Assembly (NCBI GenBank): GCA_031546985.1
Contig: JAVBJN010000071.1
Coordinates: 1-64,000 of the forward strand
Length of the DNA stretch: 64,000 bases
Direction of reading: 5' to 3'
Source: JAVBJN01 sp031546985
GTDB taxonomy: Bacteria > Bacteroidota > Bacteroidia > Chitinophagales > Chitinophagaceae
Below, one piece after another: positions 25,671 to 33,848 of the stretch. The notes under the pieces are model-generated. The model was given only the letters and a program-made list of their open reading frames with translations. It did no database searches and was not told the DNA's origin. The first letter of the stretch is position 1. Every line of letters starts with the position of its first letter. The position numbers and the translations under genes were made by a program.

Positions 25671-26909
25671 ATGGCCACTCCAATTACATGCCCGAACTGT
25701 AAGCACCATTTTAACCTGGAAGATGTGATGACCGAAGAGGTAAAAGCATCGCTCCGGGCCGAGATGATTGCCTACAAAGAGAAGAAAGAGAAAGAATTTG
25801 CCGATAAGGAAAAACAGTTCCAGCAGGTATTGCAGCAAAAAGAGGCCGAGGCCCTGCGCAAAACCCAGGAAGCCATTCGCCAGCAGGAAGAGCAGATCCG
25901 TAAAACCCTCTCGGGCGATTACGAAAACCAGTTGCGCCTGTTAAAAGATACCAACCGCGAGCAGGAAGAAAAACTGCGCCTGGCCCGTGAGCAGGAAATG
26001 AAGATCATGAAACTGCAACAAGACCTGCAAAGCAAGGAGCAGGAAATGGACCTGCGCCTGCAAAAAGAACTGATGCTGCAACGTGGCCAAATGGCCGAAC
26101 AGATACGTAAAGAAGAATATGAGCGTATAGCCCTGAAAGAAACCGAACACCAGATGCAGATGAGCGAGCTCAAAAAGCAACTGGACGACCAAAAGAAACT
26201 GGCCGAAGAAATGCGCCGCAAGGCCGAGCAAGGCTCTATGCAACTGCAGGGCGAGGTGCAGGAACTGGCACTGGAAAACCTGCTGCGCGAAGCTTTTCCG
26301 TTCGATAGCATCGAAGAAGTGGGCAAAGGTGTAAAAGGCGCCGATGTAATGCAGCGGGTACGCAATAATTTTGGGCAGGAATGCGGCGCTATCATTTACG
26401 AAAGCAAGCGTACCCAGCACTTTAGCAACGAATGGATCGAAAAGCTGAAAGCAGATATGCGCAGTACTGCCGCCGATATGGCCATTATCGTTACCTCTGC
26501 CCTGCCCAAAGACATGAAGGGCTTTGGCATGCGCGATGGGGTTTGGATCTGCTCTTTTGCCGAGGTTAAAAGCCTGGCTATAGCCCTGCGCGAAGGCATC
26601 ATCAAAGTGTTTAACACCCAGCGCAACGAAGATAATAAAGGCGATAAAATGCAGATGCTGTACAGCTACCTTACCAGCAACGAATTTGCCGAGCAGTGGA
26701 AAGCCATCAGCGAGGGTTTCCGGGCTATGCGCAGCTCTATTCAGAAAGAGCGCGATGCTATGGAAAAACTCTGGAAAGCCCGCGAAAAGCAACTGGAAAA
26801 AATATTGCTGAATGCTGTGCACATTCAGGGATCAATAGAAGGCATTGCCGGCAGCGACCAGATACACCTCAATCTCTTAGATGATGAAGAGGCGCTGCTG
26901 CTCGATTAA
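25671..26909 (+). CDS. DUF2130 coiled-coil protein
   Basis: 412 residues from ATG 25671 (an upstream ATG at 25653 is in frame). The N-terminus has a CPNCKHHF zinc-ribbon half-site. Residues about 40-195 are a long Glu/Gln/Lys-rich coiled coil. The C-terminal half is the DUF2130 domain (NLLREAFPFDSIEEVGKGVKGADVMQRV, CGAIIYESKRTQHFSNEWIEKLKADM), which resembles RmuC-like PD-(D/E)XK nuclease folds with an ESK motif. A cytoplasmic nucleic-acid-related role is inferred only from fold similarity. Its stop codon overlaps the stop of the converging phosphopantetheinyl transferase gene. Confidence 0.88.
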   Translation: MATPITCPNCKHHFNLEDVMTEEVKASLRAEMIAYKEKKEKEFADKEKQFQQVLQQKEAEALRKTQEAIRQQEEQIRKTLSGDYENQLRLLKDTNREQEEKLRLAREQEMKIMKLQQDLQSKEQEMDLRLQKELMLQRGQMAEQIRKEEYERIALKETEHQMQMSELKKQLDDQKKLAEEMRRKAEQGSMQLQGEVQELALENLLREAFPFDSIEEVGKGVKGADVMQRVRNNFGQECGAIIYESKRTQHFSNEWIEKLKADMRSTAADMAIIVTSALPKDMKGFGMRDGVWICSFAEVKSLAIALREGIIKVFNTQRNEDNKGDKMQMLYSYLTSNEFAEQWKAISEGFRAMRSSIQKERDAMEKLWKAREKQLEKILLNAVHIQGSIEGIAGSDQIHLNLLDDEEALLLD

Positions 26910-27517
26910 TATTCTACCACCCACACCAGGGCAAAATCCTGGGTAAGGTGCACCTCAAGATCTAACCATTGGTTACAATCGGGCTTCTGAAAATGGAGCC
27001 TGATTTTTTTTTGCCCTGCCTCAAACGGTTCCAGGATCATGTGCTCGCTAAAATCCACTTCTCCCCGGCCATACCATTTAAAAGCCGCCTCTTTAGCGCA
27101 CCAAACGGTAGTATTCAGTTGCAGATCATTACCACAGAAAGCCTTTTCAGAATCGTTCAGAAACTTAGGTGCAATACGCAACAATTTTTCATCCCACACC
27201 TGCAGGTCCATGCCCACATTATGGGTTTTACTCACCAGCGCAGCAGCATAATGCCCGGAGTGTGAGATAGAAAAGTGAAACTGTTTGTTGTTGAGGTAAG
27301 GTTTTTTGGTTTCGCTCACCAGAATATCCTTTACCGGAAAATCGCTAAACAGATGGGTGAGCAGGAAACGACCGGCCACATGCTCCAGCCGCTTGCGGGG
27401 ATGGCTAATGGCTACCTGCGGCACATACAGGTCTGTAAAAAAAAACTCTGGCTCAGCAATGGTCCAGATGGCCAGGCGGGTATCATCGGTAAGGTCGGTA
27501 CTGGAGTACAAAGGCAT
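26906..27517 (-). CDS. 4'-phosphopantetheinyl transferase superfamily protein
   Basis: 203 residues from ATG 27517; the frame stays open upstream but only through dispersed repeat DNA. Such enzymes move phosphopantetheine from CoA to a Ser of carrier proteins. The Sfp-type layout is present: HFSISHSGHYAAALV, the metal motif NVGMDLQVWD (usually GID-E; here Gln replaces the Glu) and WCAKEAAFKWYG with the Lys-Glu pair. No polyketide or peptide synthase is nearby, so it probably serves carrier proteins encoded elsewhere. The stop overlaps the converging DUF2130 stop by 4 bp. Confidence 0.85.
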   Translation of the reverse strand: MPLYSSTDLTDDTRLAIWTIAEPEFFFTDLYVPQVAISHPRKRLEHVAGRFLLTHLFSDFPVKDILVSETKKPYLNNKQFHFSISHSGHYAAALVSKTHNVGMDLQVWDEKLLRIAPKFLNDSEKAFCGNDLQLNTTVWCAKEAAFKWYGRGEVDFSEHMILEPFEAGQKKIRLHFQKPDCNQWLDLEVHLTQDFALVWVVEY

Positions 27518-27611
27518 GCCCAAAAATAACACACTATGCTCGTAAATCCCTGAAAATGCAGAAGTGAATAGTGAATGGTAAATAAAACGACCTGCCGACC
27601 TCCGCGATACC

Positions 27612-27688
27612 TTTCCCGCAGATTTACGCAGATTGAAAACCACGCTGATCTCGCAGATGCTACACTTTACGTTCTTCCGCTGTGTCGC
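27612..27688. repeat. Dispersed intergenic repeat, copy 1
   Basis: 77 bp containing CGCAGATTTACGCAGATTG and ACGCTGATCTCGCAGATG, of a repeat style common between Bacteroidota genes. Copy 2 lies 196-197 bp downstream with three differences. Confidence 0.85.
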
Positions 27689-27807
27689 TGCGAGTATTGT
27701 ATTTTTCCTTGCGCCTTTGCGTGAGGCCTCTACTCGCCCTTCCGCCGCGCCCCCGCATGGGGCGGGACAGGCTGCTGTGAGAGTTATATTATCACCCTTC
27801 GCCATAC

Positions 27808-27885
27808 TTTCCCCGCAGATTTACGCAGATTGAAAACCACGCTGATCTCGCAGATGCTACACTTTACGCTCTTCCGCCGTGTCGC
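27808..27885. repeat. Dispersed intergenic repeat, copy 2
   Basis: Direct repeat of 27612-27688, differing by one inserted C and two substitutions. The DNA between the copies is GC-rich (GGGGCGGGACAGG) and non-coding. The frames running through the copies produce peptides such as NLRKSAGK, which are repeat translation and not genes. Confidence 0.85.
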
Positions 27886-27990
27886 CGTGCCGCTGCGTCG
27901 CCGTGAGAATTGCCTCCCCTTGCGCCCATACGCTGTTCCCGCGAGAAATCCGCTTTTCCGGTAAGTACCTCCGATTAACACCGGATTTTT

Positions 27991-27998
27991 TACCTTTG
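27991..27998 (+). promoter_or_regulatory. -7 box upstream of dcd
   Basis: TACCTTTG matches TAnnTTTG and ends 20 bp before the dcd ATG, giving a short leader. No convincing -33 box is seen. Confidence 0.5.
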
Positions 27999-28018
27999 AC
28001 ACTTTTAACCCTTACTGC

Positions 28019-28555
28019 ATGATCCTCTCTGATAAACGCATACTGGAAGAAATGGAAAAAGGCACCATTAAAATTGAGCCTTATTCCCGTGAATGCCTGG
28101 GCAGTAACTCCTATGATGTACGCCTCGGAAAAGTACTGGCCCGTTATAAAGACGCTCAGCTGGATGCCCGTAAACATAATGAAATTGAATACTTCGAAAT
28201 TCCCGAAGAAGGATTTGTGCTGCACCCGCACGAGTTTTACCTGGGCGTAACCGAAGAATATACCGAAACCCATGCACACGTTCCTTTCCTGGAAGGCAAA
28301 TCCAGCACCGGACGCCTGGGTATCGACATTCACGCCACTGCAGGCAAAGGCGATGTAGGTTTTTGCGGCAACTGGACCCTGGAAATATCAGTAAAACAAC
28401 CCGTTAAAGTATACCACGGTATGCCAATAGGCCAGCTCATTTACTTCCCGGTAGAAGGCGAGATTGAAGTAAAATACAACCAGAAGAAAAATGCCAAATA
28501 CAGCGGTCAGCCCAACAGACCGGTAGAAAGCATGATGTGGAAAAACAAATTCTGA
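28019..28555 (+). CDS. dcd: dCTP deaminase
   Basis: 178 residues, full family length. Deaminates dCTP to dUTP on the route to dTTP, in the cytoplasm as a trimer. Family motifs are complete: MILSDKRI start, GSNSYDVRLG, FLEGKSSTGRLGIDIHATAG with the catalytic Glu and the P-loop-like KSSxGR, GFCGNWTLEI and GMPIGQL. A -7 promoter box sits 20 bp upstream and a terminator follows the stop by 18 bp, so it is monocistronic. Confidence 0.97.
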   Translation: MILSDKRILEEMEKGTIKIEPYSRECLGSNSYDVRLGKVLARYKDAQLDARKHNEIEYFEIPEEGFVLHPHEFYLGVTEEYTETHAHVPFLEGKSSTGRLGIDIHATAGKGDVGFCGNWTLEISVKQPVKVYHGMPIGQLIYFPVEGEIEVKYNQKKNAKYSGQPNRPVESMMWKNKF

Positions 28556-28573
28556 TCCGGCACATAACTTACC

Positions 28574-28604
28574 AGTCCCTGCAACATTGCAGGGACTTTT
28601 TTTA
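28574..28604 (+). terminator. Rho-independent terminator of dcd
   Basis: AGTCCCTGCAA and TTGCAGGGACT form an 11-bp perfect stem followed by TTTTTTT. It ends 12 bp before the next ATG. Confidence 0.92.
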
Positions 28605-28615
28605 ACTTTAAGCCT

Positions 28616-28963
28616 ATGAATACCGACTTCATCGAAAGCATCTGCACATCTTTCAAAGGCACCACCCAAGACGTAAAATGGGAAGACCATCTTTGCTACC
28701 TGGTGGGCGAAAAAATGTATTGCGTAACCTCGCTCAGCGCCGAGTTCTCCTTATCGATGAAAGTGCAGCCCGAGGAGTTCGAAACCCTCGTGCTGCGCCC
28801 CGGCGTAAAACAAGCCGCATATATGGCCAAAAACCAATGGATACACGTGTCCTCGCCCAGTGCTTTTACCCGGCAGGAATGGGAGCAATACCTCCAACAA
28901 TCTTACGATCTCATATTCAGCAAACTCACCAAAAAGCTGCAAAAAAGCATTCTCGAATCATAA
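28616..28963 (+). CDS. MmcQ/YjbR family protein
   Basis: 115 residues, the usual single-domain length. Characteristic phrases: FKGTTQDVKWEDHLCYLVGEKMYCV near the N-terminus and PEEFETLVLRPGVKQAAYMAKNQWIHV in the middle. The fold binds DNA in some members, but the cellular role is poorly defined. It begins right after the dcd terminator and lies 12 bp before the LOG-family gene, so the two are probably co-transcribed. Confidence 0.92.
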   Translation: MNTDFIESICTSFKGTTQDVKWEDHLCYLVGEKMYCVTSLSAEFSLSMKVQPEEFETLVLRPGVKQAAYMAKNQWIHVSSPSAFTRQEWEQYLQQSYDLIFSKLTKKLQKSILES

Positions 28964-28975
28964 TCTTTACAACCT

Positions 28976-29545
28976 ATGCCAGTACAATCTATCTGTATTT
29001 ATTGCGGCTCACGCCCCGGCAACAATCCCGAATATGTAAGGGTAGCCGCACACATCGGCAAACAATTTGCAGCGCAAAACATTACCCTCCTGTTTGGTGG
29101 TGGCAACGTAGGTTTGATGGGCACTGTAGCCAACAGTTGCTTAGACAACGGTGGTAAGGTAATTGGTGTAATTCCGTCTTTTATGGACGATAAAGAGCTG
29201 GGCCTGGAGCGCTGCACCGAGCTGATATGGGTAGGCAGTATGCACGAAAGAAAAAACCGTTTAGCAGAACTGAGTGAAGCATTTATAGCCCTGCCCGGCG
29301 GCCCCGGCACCATGGATGAGTTTTTTGAAATGTTTACCTGGTTGCAATTGCAACTGCACCAAAAGCCGGTAGCATTGTTCAATATAAATGGCTACTACAA
29401 TGGTTTAATATCCTTTATGCAGCACATGGTAAACGAAGGTTTCCTTAAACAACAACAATTCGATCAGATCATCGTATCAGACAATATAGAATCGTTGCTG
29501 CAACAACTGAATGCGTACGAGCCGTTACTGGAACCCAAAAGATAA
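28976..29545 (+). CDS. LOG family protein (TIGR00730, Rossmann fold)
   Basis: 189 residues. Contains the LOG signatures GGGNVGLMGTVA and PGGPGTMDEFFE, which bind and cleave nucleoside 5'-monophosphates with release of ribose 5-phosphate (cytokinin-activating type phosphoribohydrolase). A bacterial role in purine salvage or stress is known for some members. The N-terminus ICIYCGSRPGNNPEY is standard. Starts 12 bp after the YjbR gene. The region downstream is rich in palindromic repeats. Confidence 0.93.
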   Translation: MPVQSICIYCGSRPGNNPEYVRVAAHIGKQFAAQNITLLFGGGNVGLMGTVANSCLDNGGKVIGVIPSFMDDKELGLERCTELIWVGSMHERKNRLAELSEAFIALPGGPGTMDEFFEMFTWLQLQLHQKPVALFNINGYYNGLISFMQHMVNEGFLKQQQFDQIIVSDNIESLLQQLNAYEPLLEPKR

Positions 29546-29561
29546 ATCGGGATGCCTTTAG

Positions 29562-29652
29562 CACCTGGCAGGTTCGAAGATCCTGTCAGGTGTAAACCAG
29601 ACAAAACACTTCTCATCCTGCGTTTCCCGCATAGGCGGAACAAGCGCAGGAT
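29562..29652. repeat. Cluster of REP-like palindromes
   Basis: Two hairpins in tandem: CACCTGGCAGG / CCTGTCAGGTG (29562-29592, one mismatch) and CATCCTGCG / CGCAGGATG (29616-29652). A further GC-rich inverted pair around GATGCTGCT / GGGCAGCATG follows to about 29715. They fill the gap between converging genes and probably end or protect transcripts. Confidence 0.65.
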
Positions 29653-29805
29653 GCAGGATCTCTCAACAATGGCTATCTTCAGAAGAGATGCTGCTCCTTT
29701 CAGGGCAGCATGACATACATGGCATGAAACGCGCTTTAACGCGCACCCTTCACTTCTCACCGCTCGCTTTTGCCCATTCACTTTTCACCTTTGACCTCTC
29801 ACCTC

Positions 29806-30477
29806 TCACCTGCTGCCAAACAACAAGCTCCCTACCCGCACCATGGTACTACCCTCTGCTGCTGCAATCTGGTAATCGCTGCTCATGCCCATAGATACCT
29901 CGCGGAACGTTTCATCTTCAGAAAAGTATATCGTTTTAAGCTGCTCAAACAAGGTTTTCAACGAGCGGAACTCCCGGTGTATCTGCTCCTGATCTTCTGT
30001 ATTGGTAGCCATGCCCATCAGGCCCACAATCTTTACATGACCAAAATGCTCGGGTTGCACACTATACACATCCAGCAAGGCTTTCAGCTCCGTTTCATCC
30101 ATTCCGAATTTGGTTTCTTCCTGCGCAATATAGACTTGCAGCAAAACCAGGATGGTTCTATTCGCTTTAGCCGCCTGCTTCTCTATTTCCTGCAGCAGTT
30201 TAAGACTGTCTACCGAATGAATGAGGTGTACAAAAGGCGCAATATATTTTACCTTATTGGTCTGTAAATGTCCGATCAGGTGCCATTGGATATCTTTGGG
30301 CAACTGCTCGTATTTCTCCGTCATTTCCTGCACCTTGTTTTCGCCAAATACTCTTTGCCCGGCATCATAAAACGCCTGAATATCGGTTACAGGTTTGGTT
30401 TTAGATACAGCAATCAATTGTGTTTGCGTTGGTTCCAGGGCTGTTAATACTTCCTTCCAGCTGTGCAGGTTTATCAT
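29806..30477 (-). CDS. YggS/PROSC family PLP homeostasis protein
   Basis: 223 residues from ATG 30477; an in-frame ATG at 30510 would add 11 residues not typical of the family, whose members begin close to INLHSWKEVL. PLP Lys lies in LIAVSKTKP; further signatures are FGENKVQEMTEKY, WHLIGHLQTNKVKY, KFGMDE, GLMGMAT and LSMGMSSDY-type sequence (EVSMGMSSDYQIAA). It binds pyridoxal phosphate without known catalysis and buffers vitamin B6 and amino-acid pools. Lies downstream of dnaK but separated from it by a terminator. Confidence 0.94.
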   Translation of the reverse strand: MINLHSWKEVLTALEPTQTQLIAVSKTKPVTDIQAFYDAGQRVFGENKVQEMTEKYEQLPKDIQWHLIGHLQTNKVKYIAPFVHLIHSVDSLKLLQEIEKQAAKANRTILVLLQVYIAQEETKFGMDETELKALLDVYSVQPEHFGHVKIVGLMGMATNTEDQEQIHREFRSLKTLFEQLKTIYFSEDETFREVSMGMSSDYQIAAAEGSTMVRVGSLLFGSR

Positions 30478-30560
30478 ATCCGTGGCTTTTAAGGGTTCAA
30501 AAATAATCATTAATGAGTTTCAGGCTGCCAGCTAATAGCTATAAGCCGCTGGCTATAACT

Positions 30561-30602
30561 CAAAAGCCCCGTCCCGGCAATACTGCGGGGACAGGGCTTT
30601 TG
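30561..30602 (-). terminator. Rho-independent terminator of dnaK
   Basis: AAAAGCCCYGTCCC-type arms pair as a 14-bp stem (one G-U) around a CGCAGTATTGC-type apex; T-run on both strands, so it may act both ways. It separates dnaK from the YggS gene. Confidence 0.9.
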
Positions 30603-30622
30603 TTTGGGCTGAGATTGTCAGC

Positions 30623-32524
30623 TTATTTTACTTCTTCGTACTCAGCGTCGGTGAAACCACCGTCGTTACCCGCGTTAGCGTTACCGGCAGCTTCGTTAGG
30701 AGCGCCAGCGTTACCGCCATCCTGGGTTGCTTTGTACATATCTTCAGAAGCGGCTGTCCATGCAGCTTCCAGCTGTTGCATACCTGCTTCTATACCAGCG
30801 ATGTCGCGGGTTTCGTGAGCGGTTTTCAGCTGAGCGGCAGCAGTTTCGATAGCACCTTTCTTATCAGCAGGGATTTTATCACCATACTCTTTCAGTTGCT
30901 TTTCGGTCTGGAAGATCAGCGCATCTGCCTGGTTCAGTTTTTCAACTTCGTCGCGCAGTTTTTTATCGCTTTCTTCGTTAGCCTTCGCTTCGTTTTTCAT
31001 TTTTTCGATCTCTTCCTTACTCAGACCACTACCCGCTTCGATACGGATGTTCTGAGATTTGCCGGTAGCTTTATCTTTTGCAGTTACGTGCAGGATACCG
31101 TTGGCATCGATATCGAAGATAACTTCTACCTGAGGTACACCGCGTGGCGCTGGAGGAATACCATCCAGGATAAAGCGGCCCAGAGATTTATTGTCTTTCG
31201 CCATTGGACGCTCACCCTGAATTACGTTGATTTCAACGCTAGGCTGGTTGTCTGAAGCGGTAGAGAAAGTTTCAGATTTTTTAGTTGGGATAGTAGTGTT
31301 AGACTCGATCAAACGGGTCATAACGCCGCCCATGGTTTCGATACCCAGGCTCAGCGGGGTAACGTCCAGCAGCAATACATCCTTCACATCACCAGAGAGT
31401 ACACCACCCTGGATAGCAGCACCTACAGCTACAACCTCATCAGGATTTACACCTTTGTTTGGTTTTTTGCCGAAGAATTTTTCTACTACTTCCTGAATTT
31501 TAGGGATACGTGTAGAACCACCTACCAGGATAATTTCATCGATTTCGCTGGTGTTCATACCTGCGTCTTTCAATGCGCGACGGCAAGGCTCCAGTGTACG
31601 CTCAACCAGTGCATCTGCCAGTTGTTCAAACTTAGCACGGCTCAGTTTTTTAACCAGGTGTTTAGGCACGCCGTCAATAGCAGTGATGTAAGGCAGGTTG
31701 ATTTCTGTTTCCTGAGAAGAAGACAGTTCAATCTTAGCTTTTTCAGCAGATTCTTTCAAACGCTGCCAAGCCATTGGATCTTTGCGCAGGTCTACAGCTT
31801 CGTCAGCTTTAAACTCAGCAGACAACCAGTCCATGATCACTTTATCAAAATCATCACCACCCAGGTGTGTATCACCATTGGTAGATTTTACTTCAAATAC
31901 ACCTTCACCCAGTTCCAGTACAGAGATATCGAAAGTACCGCCACCTAAGTCAAATACGGCGATTTTCATATCCTGTCCTTTCTTGTCCATACCATAAGCC
32001 AGTGCAGCAGCAGTAGGCTCATTAATGATACGACGCACCTGCAGACCAGCAATTTCACCGGCTTCTTTAGTAGCCTGGCGTTGCGCATCGTTAAAATAAG
32101 CAGGAACGGTGATTACAGCTTCCGTTACTTCCTGACCCAGGAAATCTTCAGCGGTTTTTTTCATTTTCTGCAGAATCATTGCAGAAATTTCCTGAGGGGT
32201 GTACATACGGCCATCGATGTCAACACGTGGGGTGTTGTTGTCACCTTTAACCAGTTTATACGTGCAGTGTTCAATTTCGCTGCCTACCTCATCAAAACGG
32301 CGACCCATAAAACGCTTGATAGACGAAATGGTGTTCACCGGGTTGGTAATAGCCTGACGTTTTGCAGGATCACCCACTTTGCGCTCGCCGTTTTTCAGGA
32401 AAGCCACCACAGAAGGCGTCGTACGACGACCTTCATCATTTGCAATTACCACCGGTTCGTTACCTTCCATTACTGAAACGCAAGAGTTGGTCGTACCTAA
32501 GTCAATTCCGATAATTTTACCCAT
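30623..32524 (-). CDS. dnaK: Molecular chaperone DnaK (Hsp70)
   Basis: 633 residues, full length. The ATPase domain (1-385) shows IGIDLGTTNSCVSVMEG, VFDLGGGTFDISVLELG and ILVGGSTRIPKIQEVV. The linker DVLLLDVTPLSLGIE leads into the substrate-binding beta domain and helical lid, ending in an Asn/Gly-rich tail and EEVK. It folds and rescues proteins with DnaJ and GrpE, neither of which is adjacent. It stands alone between two terminators. The upstream 160 bp hold the promoter, but I see no clear consensus or CIRCE element. Confidence 0.98.
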   Translation of the reverse strand: MGKIIGIDLGTTNSCVSVMEGNEPVVIANDEGRRTTPSVVAFLKNGERKVGDPAKRQAITNPVNTISSIKRFMGRRFDEVGSEIEHCTYKLVKGDNNTPRVDIDGRMYTPQEISAMILQKMKKTAEDFLGQEVTEAVITVPAYFNDAQRQATKEAGEIAGLQVRRIINEPTAAALAYGMDKKGQDMKIAVFDLGGGTFDISVLELGEGVFEVKSTNGDTHLGGDDFDKVIMDWLSAEFKADEAVDLRKDPMAWQRLKESAEKAKIELSSSQETEINLPYITAIDGVPKHLVKKLSRAKFEQLADALVERTLEPCRRALKDAGMNTSEIDEIILVGGSTRIPKIQEVVEKFFGKKPNKGVNPDEVVAVGAAIQGGVLSGDVKDVLLLDVTPLSLGIETMGGVMTRLIESNTTIPTKKSETFSTASDNQPSVEINVIQGERPMAKDNKSLGRFILDGIPPAPRGVPQVEVIFDIDANGILHVTAKDKATGKSQNIRIEAGSGLSKEEIEKMKNEAKANEESDKKLRDEVEKLNQADALIFQTEKQLKEYGDKIPADKKGAIETAAAQLKTAHETRDIAGIEAGMQQLEAAWTAASEDMYKATQDGGNAGAPNEAAGNANAGNDGGFTDAEYEEVK

Positions 32525-32604
32525 AGTTATATCTGTTACAGTTTTTTAGTAATAGTCAATTACTTTCCCTCCGGCAATGATTATGCCATGCCATTTAAAA
32601 ACAA

Positions 32605-32639
32605 AAATCCCCTGCAATATTGACACATTACAGGGGATT
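32605..32639 (-). terminator. Rho-independent terminator of the lipoprotein gene
   Basis: On the minus strand AATCCCCTGTAATG-type arm pairs with CAGGGGATT (9-bp GC-rich stem) and is followed by TTTTTG. It lies 48 bp after the gene ending at 32687. Confidence 0.85.
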
Positions 32640-32686
32640 GGTATGTAAAAAAGACTATTCGACTGACAATAGTGACAGAGCGTCAG

Positions 32687-33742
32687 TTAATATACTGTAC
32701 CTACAAACTTTAATGGCGCAGTACGGGGGTCTGTCTTGATGGTGCCAATGGTAGCCGCAGAGATCGTAGTACGCATGGTTCTAAGCGTACGGGTGTTGAA
32801 AAGGCCTAACGACAGCTTACCGCTAAGGTTGGTGTAATTGGGTTTTATCTGGTCGTTGGTAATGCCGCCCTGGGCCGAGGCTATATCAATATAATTGCTC
32901 ATTACTTCGCCACCAGCCCAATAGCGGGCCTCTACAGAATCCACATATCTTTCAATACCTGGCCCTGCTACAGGAATATCATTGCCCAATACTTCGTAAA
33001 AACTGTTGTTGGCCACATCGTTAGCAGGTTTCGCTACCCCGCCACCTGCGGTAGTTGGCGTTTTAACCTTATCGGCCATGATCCAGTCTACATATTTGGC
33101 AGTTGAAGTTCCCGTATTGGTATTTTTCTCTACATAACGGAAACGCATGATCATGGTAAACATTTTGGCATTAGGCGGTGCAATGCAGGCCGGGCTGATC
33201 GTTTTGGTAGGATCTGCCATGTTTACCGGAATAGTAGGCGATGTAAACAGGAAGGTAAATTTAAACTTAGTGGGGTCGTTACTGATGATCGGCGTTTCGG
33301 CAGTAATGGTCTCGCCCGATTGTGGGTTTACGATAACCAGACGGTAGGTTTTATCTACGTTAATAGGCGCCTTAAATTTGTACGCGATATTGGAAGAGGT
33401 GGCAAAAGTACCACTGTCTTTAGGATAGCCCTCTGCATTAAGGTTTACTTCCTGCAACTGGAAGGTATTGGTTACCGTACCATTAGTGATCTCCTGTACC
33501 TTGGTATCGAGGTTTTTATAATATAAGGAATCGGGATTCTGGGCAATTACCGTAGCATCGCCATCAGTTCCGTTCTGGAAAGCTCTTTCAATTTTAATGT
33601 ATTGAGCCGTATCTGCTGCATTCAAAAAGCCATATACAACGGTTACTGGTTTATAGGGCGCATTGGTTGTAAAGTCCTTACTGCACGAGGGCATCAGCAT
33701 CCAGCTACCTAAAGCCATTGCTGCTATGATCGTTTTTTTCAT
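32687..33742 (-). CDS. Lipoprotein, DUF4249-like
   Basis: 351 residues from ATG 33742, where the signal peptide MKKTIIAAMALGSW starts and ends at lipobox MPSC before Ser-Lys-Asp. Mature part is beta-rich with VVYGFLNAADTAQYIKIERAF near the start and SGETITAETPIIS in the middle, the layout of DUF4249-type Bacteroidota lipoproteins often found beside SusC/D-like systems. No such partner is next to it here. Function unknown; the assignment to DUF4249 is by general resemblance. Confidence 0.75.
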   Translation of the reverse strand: MKKTIIAAMALGSWMLMPSCSKDFTTNAPYKPVTVVYGFLNAADTAQYIKIERAFQNGTDGDATVIAQNPDSLYYKNLDTKVQEITNGTVTNTFQLQEVNLNAEGYPKDSGTFATSSNIAYKFKAPINVDKTYRLVIVNPQSGETITAETPIISNDPTKFKFTFLFTSPTIPVNMADPTKTISPACIAPPNAKMFTMIMRFRYVEKNTNTGTSTAKYVDWIMADKVKTPTTAGGGVAKPANDVANNSFYEVLGNDIPVAGPGIERYVDSVEARYWAGGEVMSNYIDIASAQGGITNDQIKPNYTNLSGKLSLGLFNTRTLRTMRTTISAATIGTIKTDPRTAPLKFVGTVY

Positions 33743-33823
33743 ACGGGCGTAAAACATTAAGACTACAAATCTAACTTTTTATATGATTTTTGAGAAACTC
33801 CGTTTAAGATTGGCGGCGTAGTT

Positions 33824-33831
33824 TAAATTTG
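33824..33831 (+). promoter_or_regulatory. -7 box upstream of argS
   Basis: TAAATTTG, a full TAnnTTTG match, 17 bp before the argS ATG. The -33 region is only weakly matched (GTTTA near 33802). Confidence 0.5.
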
Positions 33832-33848
33832 CACAAATTTCTCCCTGT

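Noticed and set aside
26906..27517. Biosynthetic gene cluster around the phosphopantetheinyl transferase
   Set aside because: No synthase, carrier or tailoring enzymes are nearby; neighbours are housekeeping.
27518..27805. Longer N-terminus for the phosphopantetheinyl transferase
   Set aside because: It would translate through dispersed repeat DNA; the family begins at the ATG at 27517.
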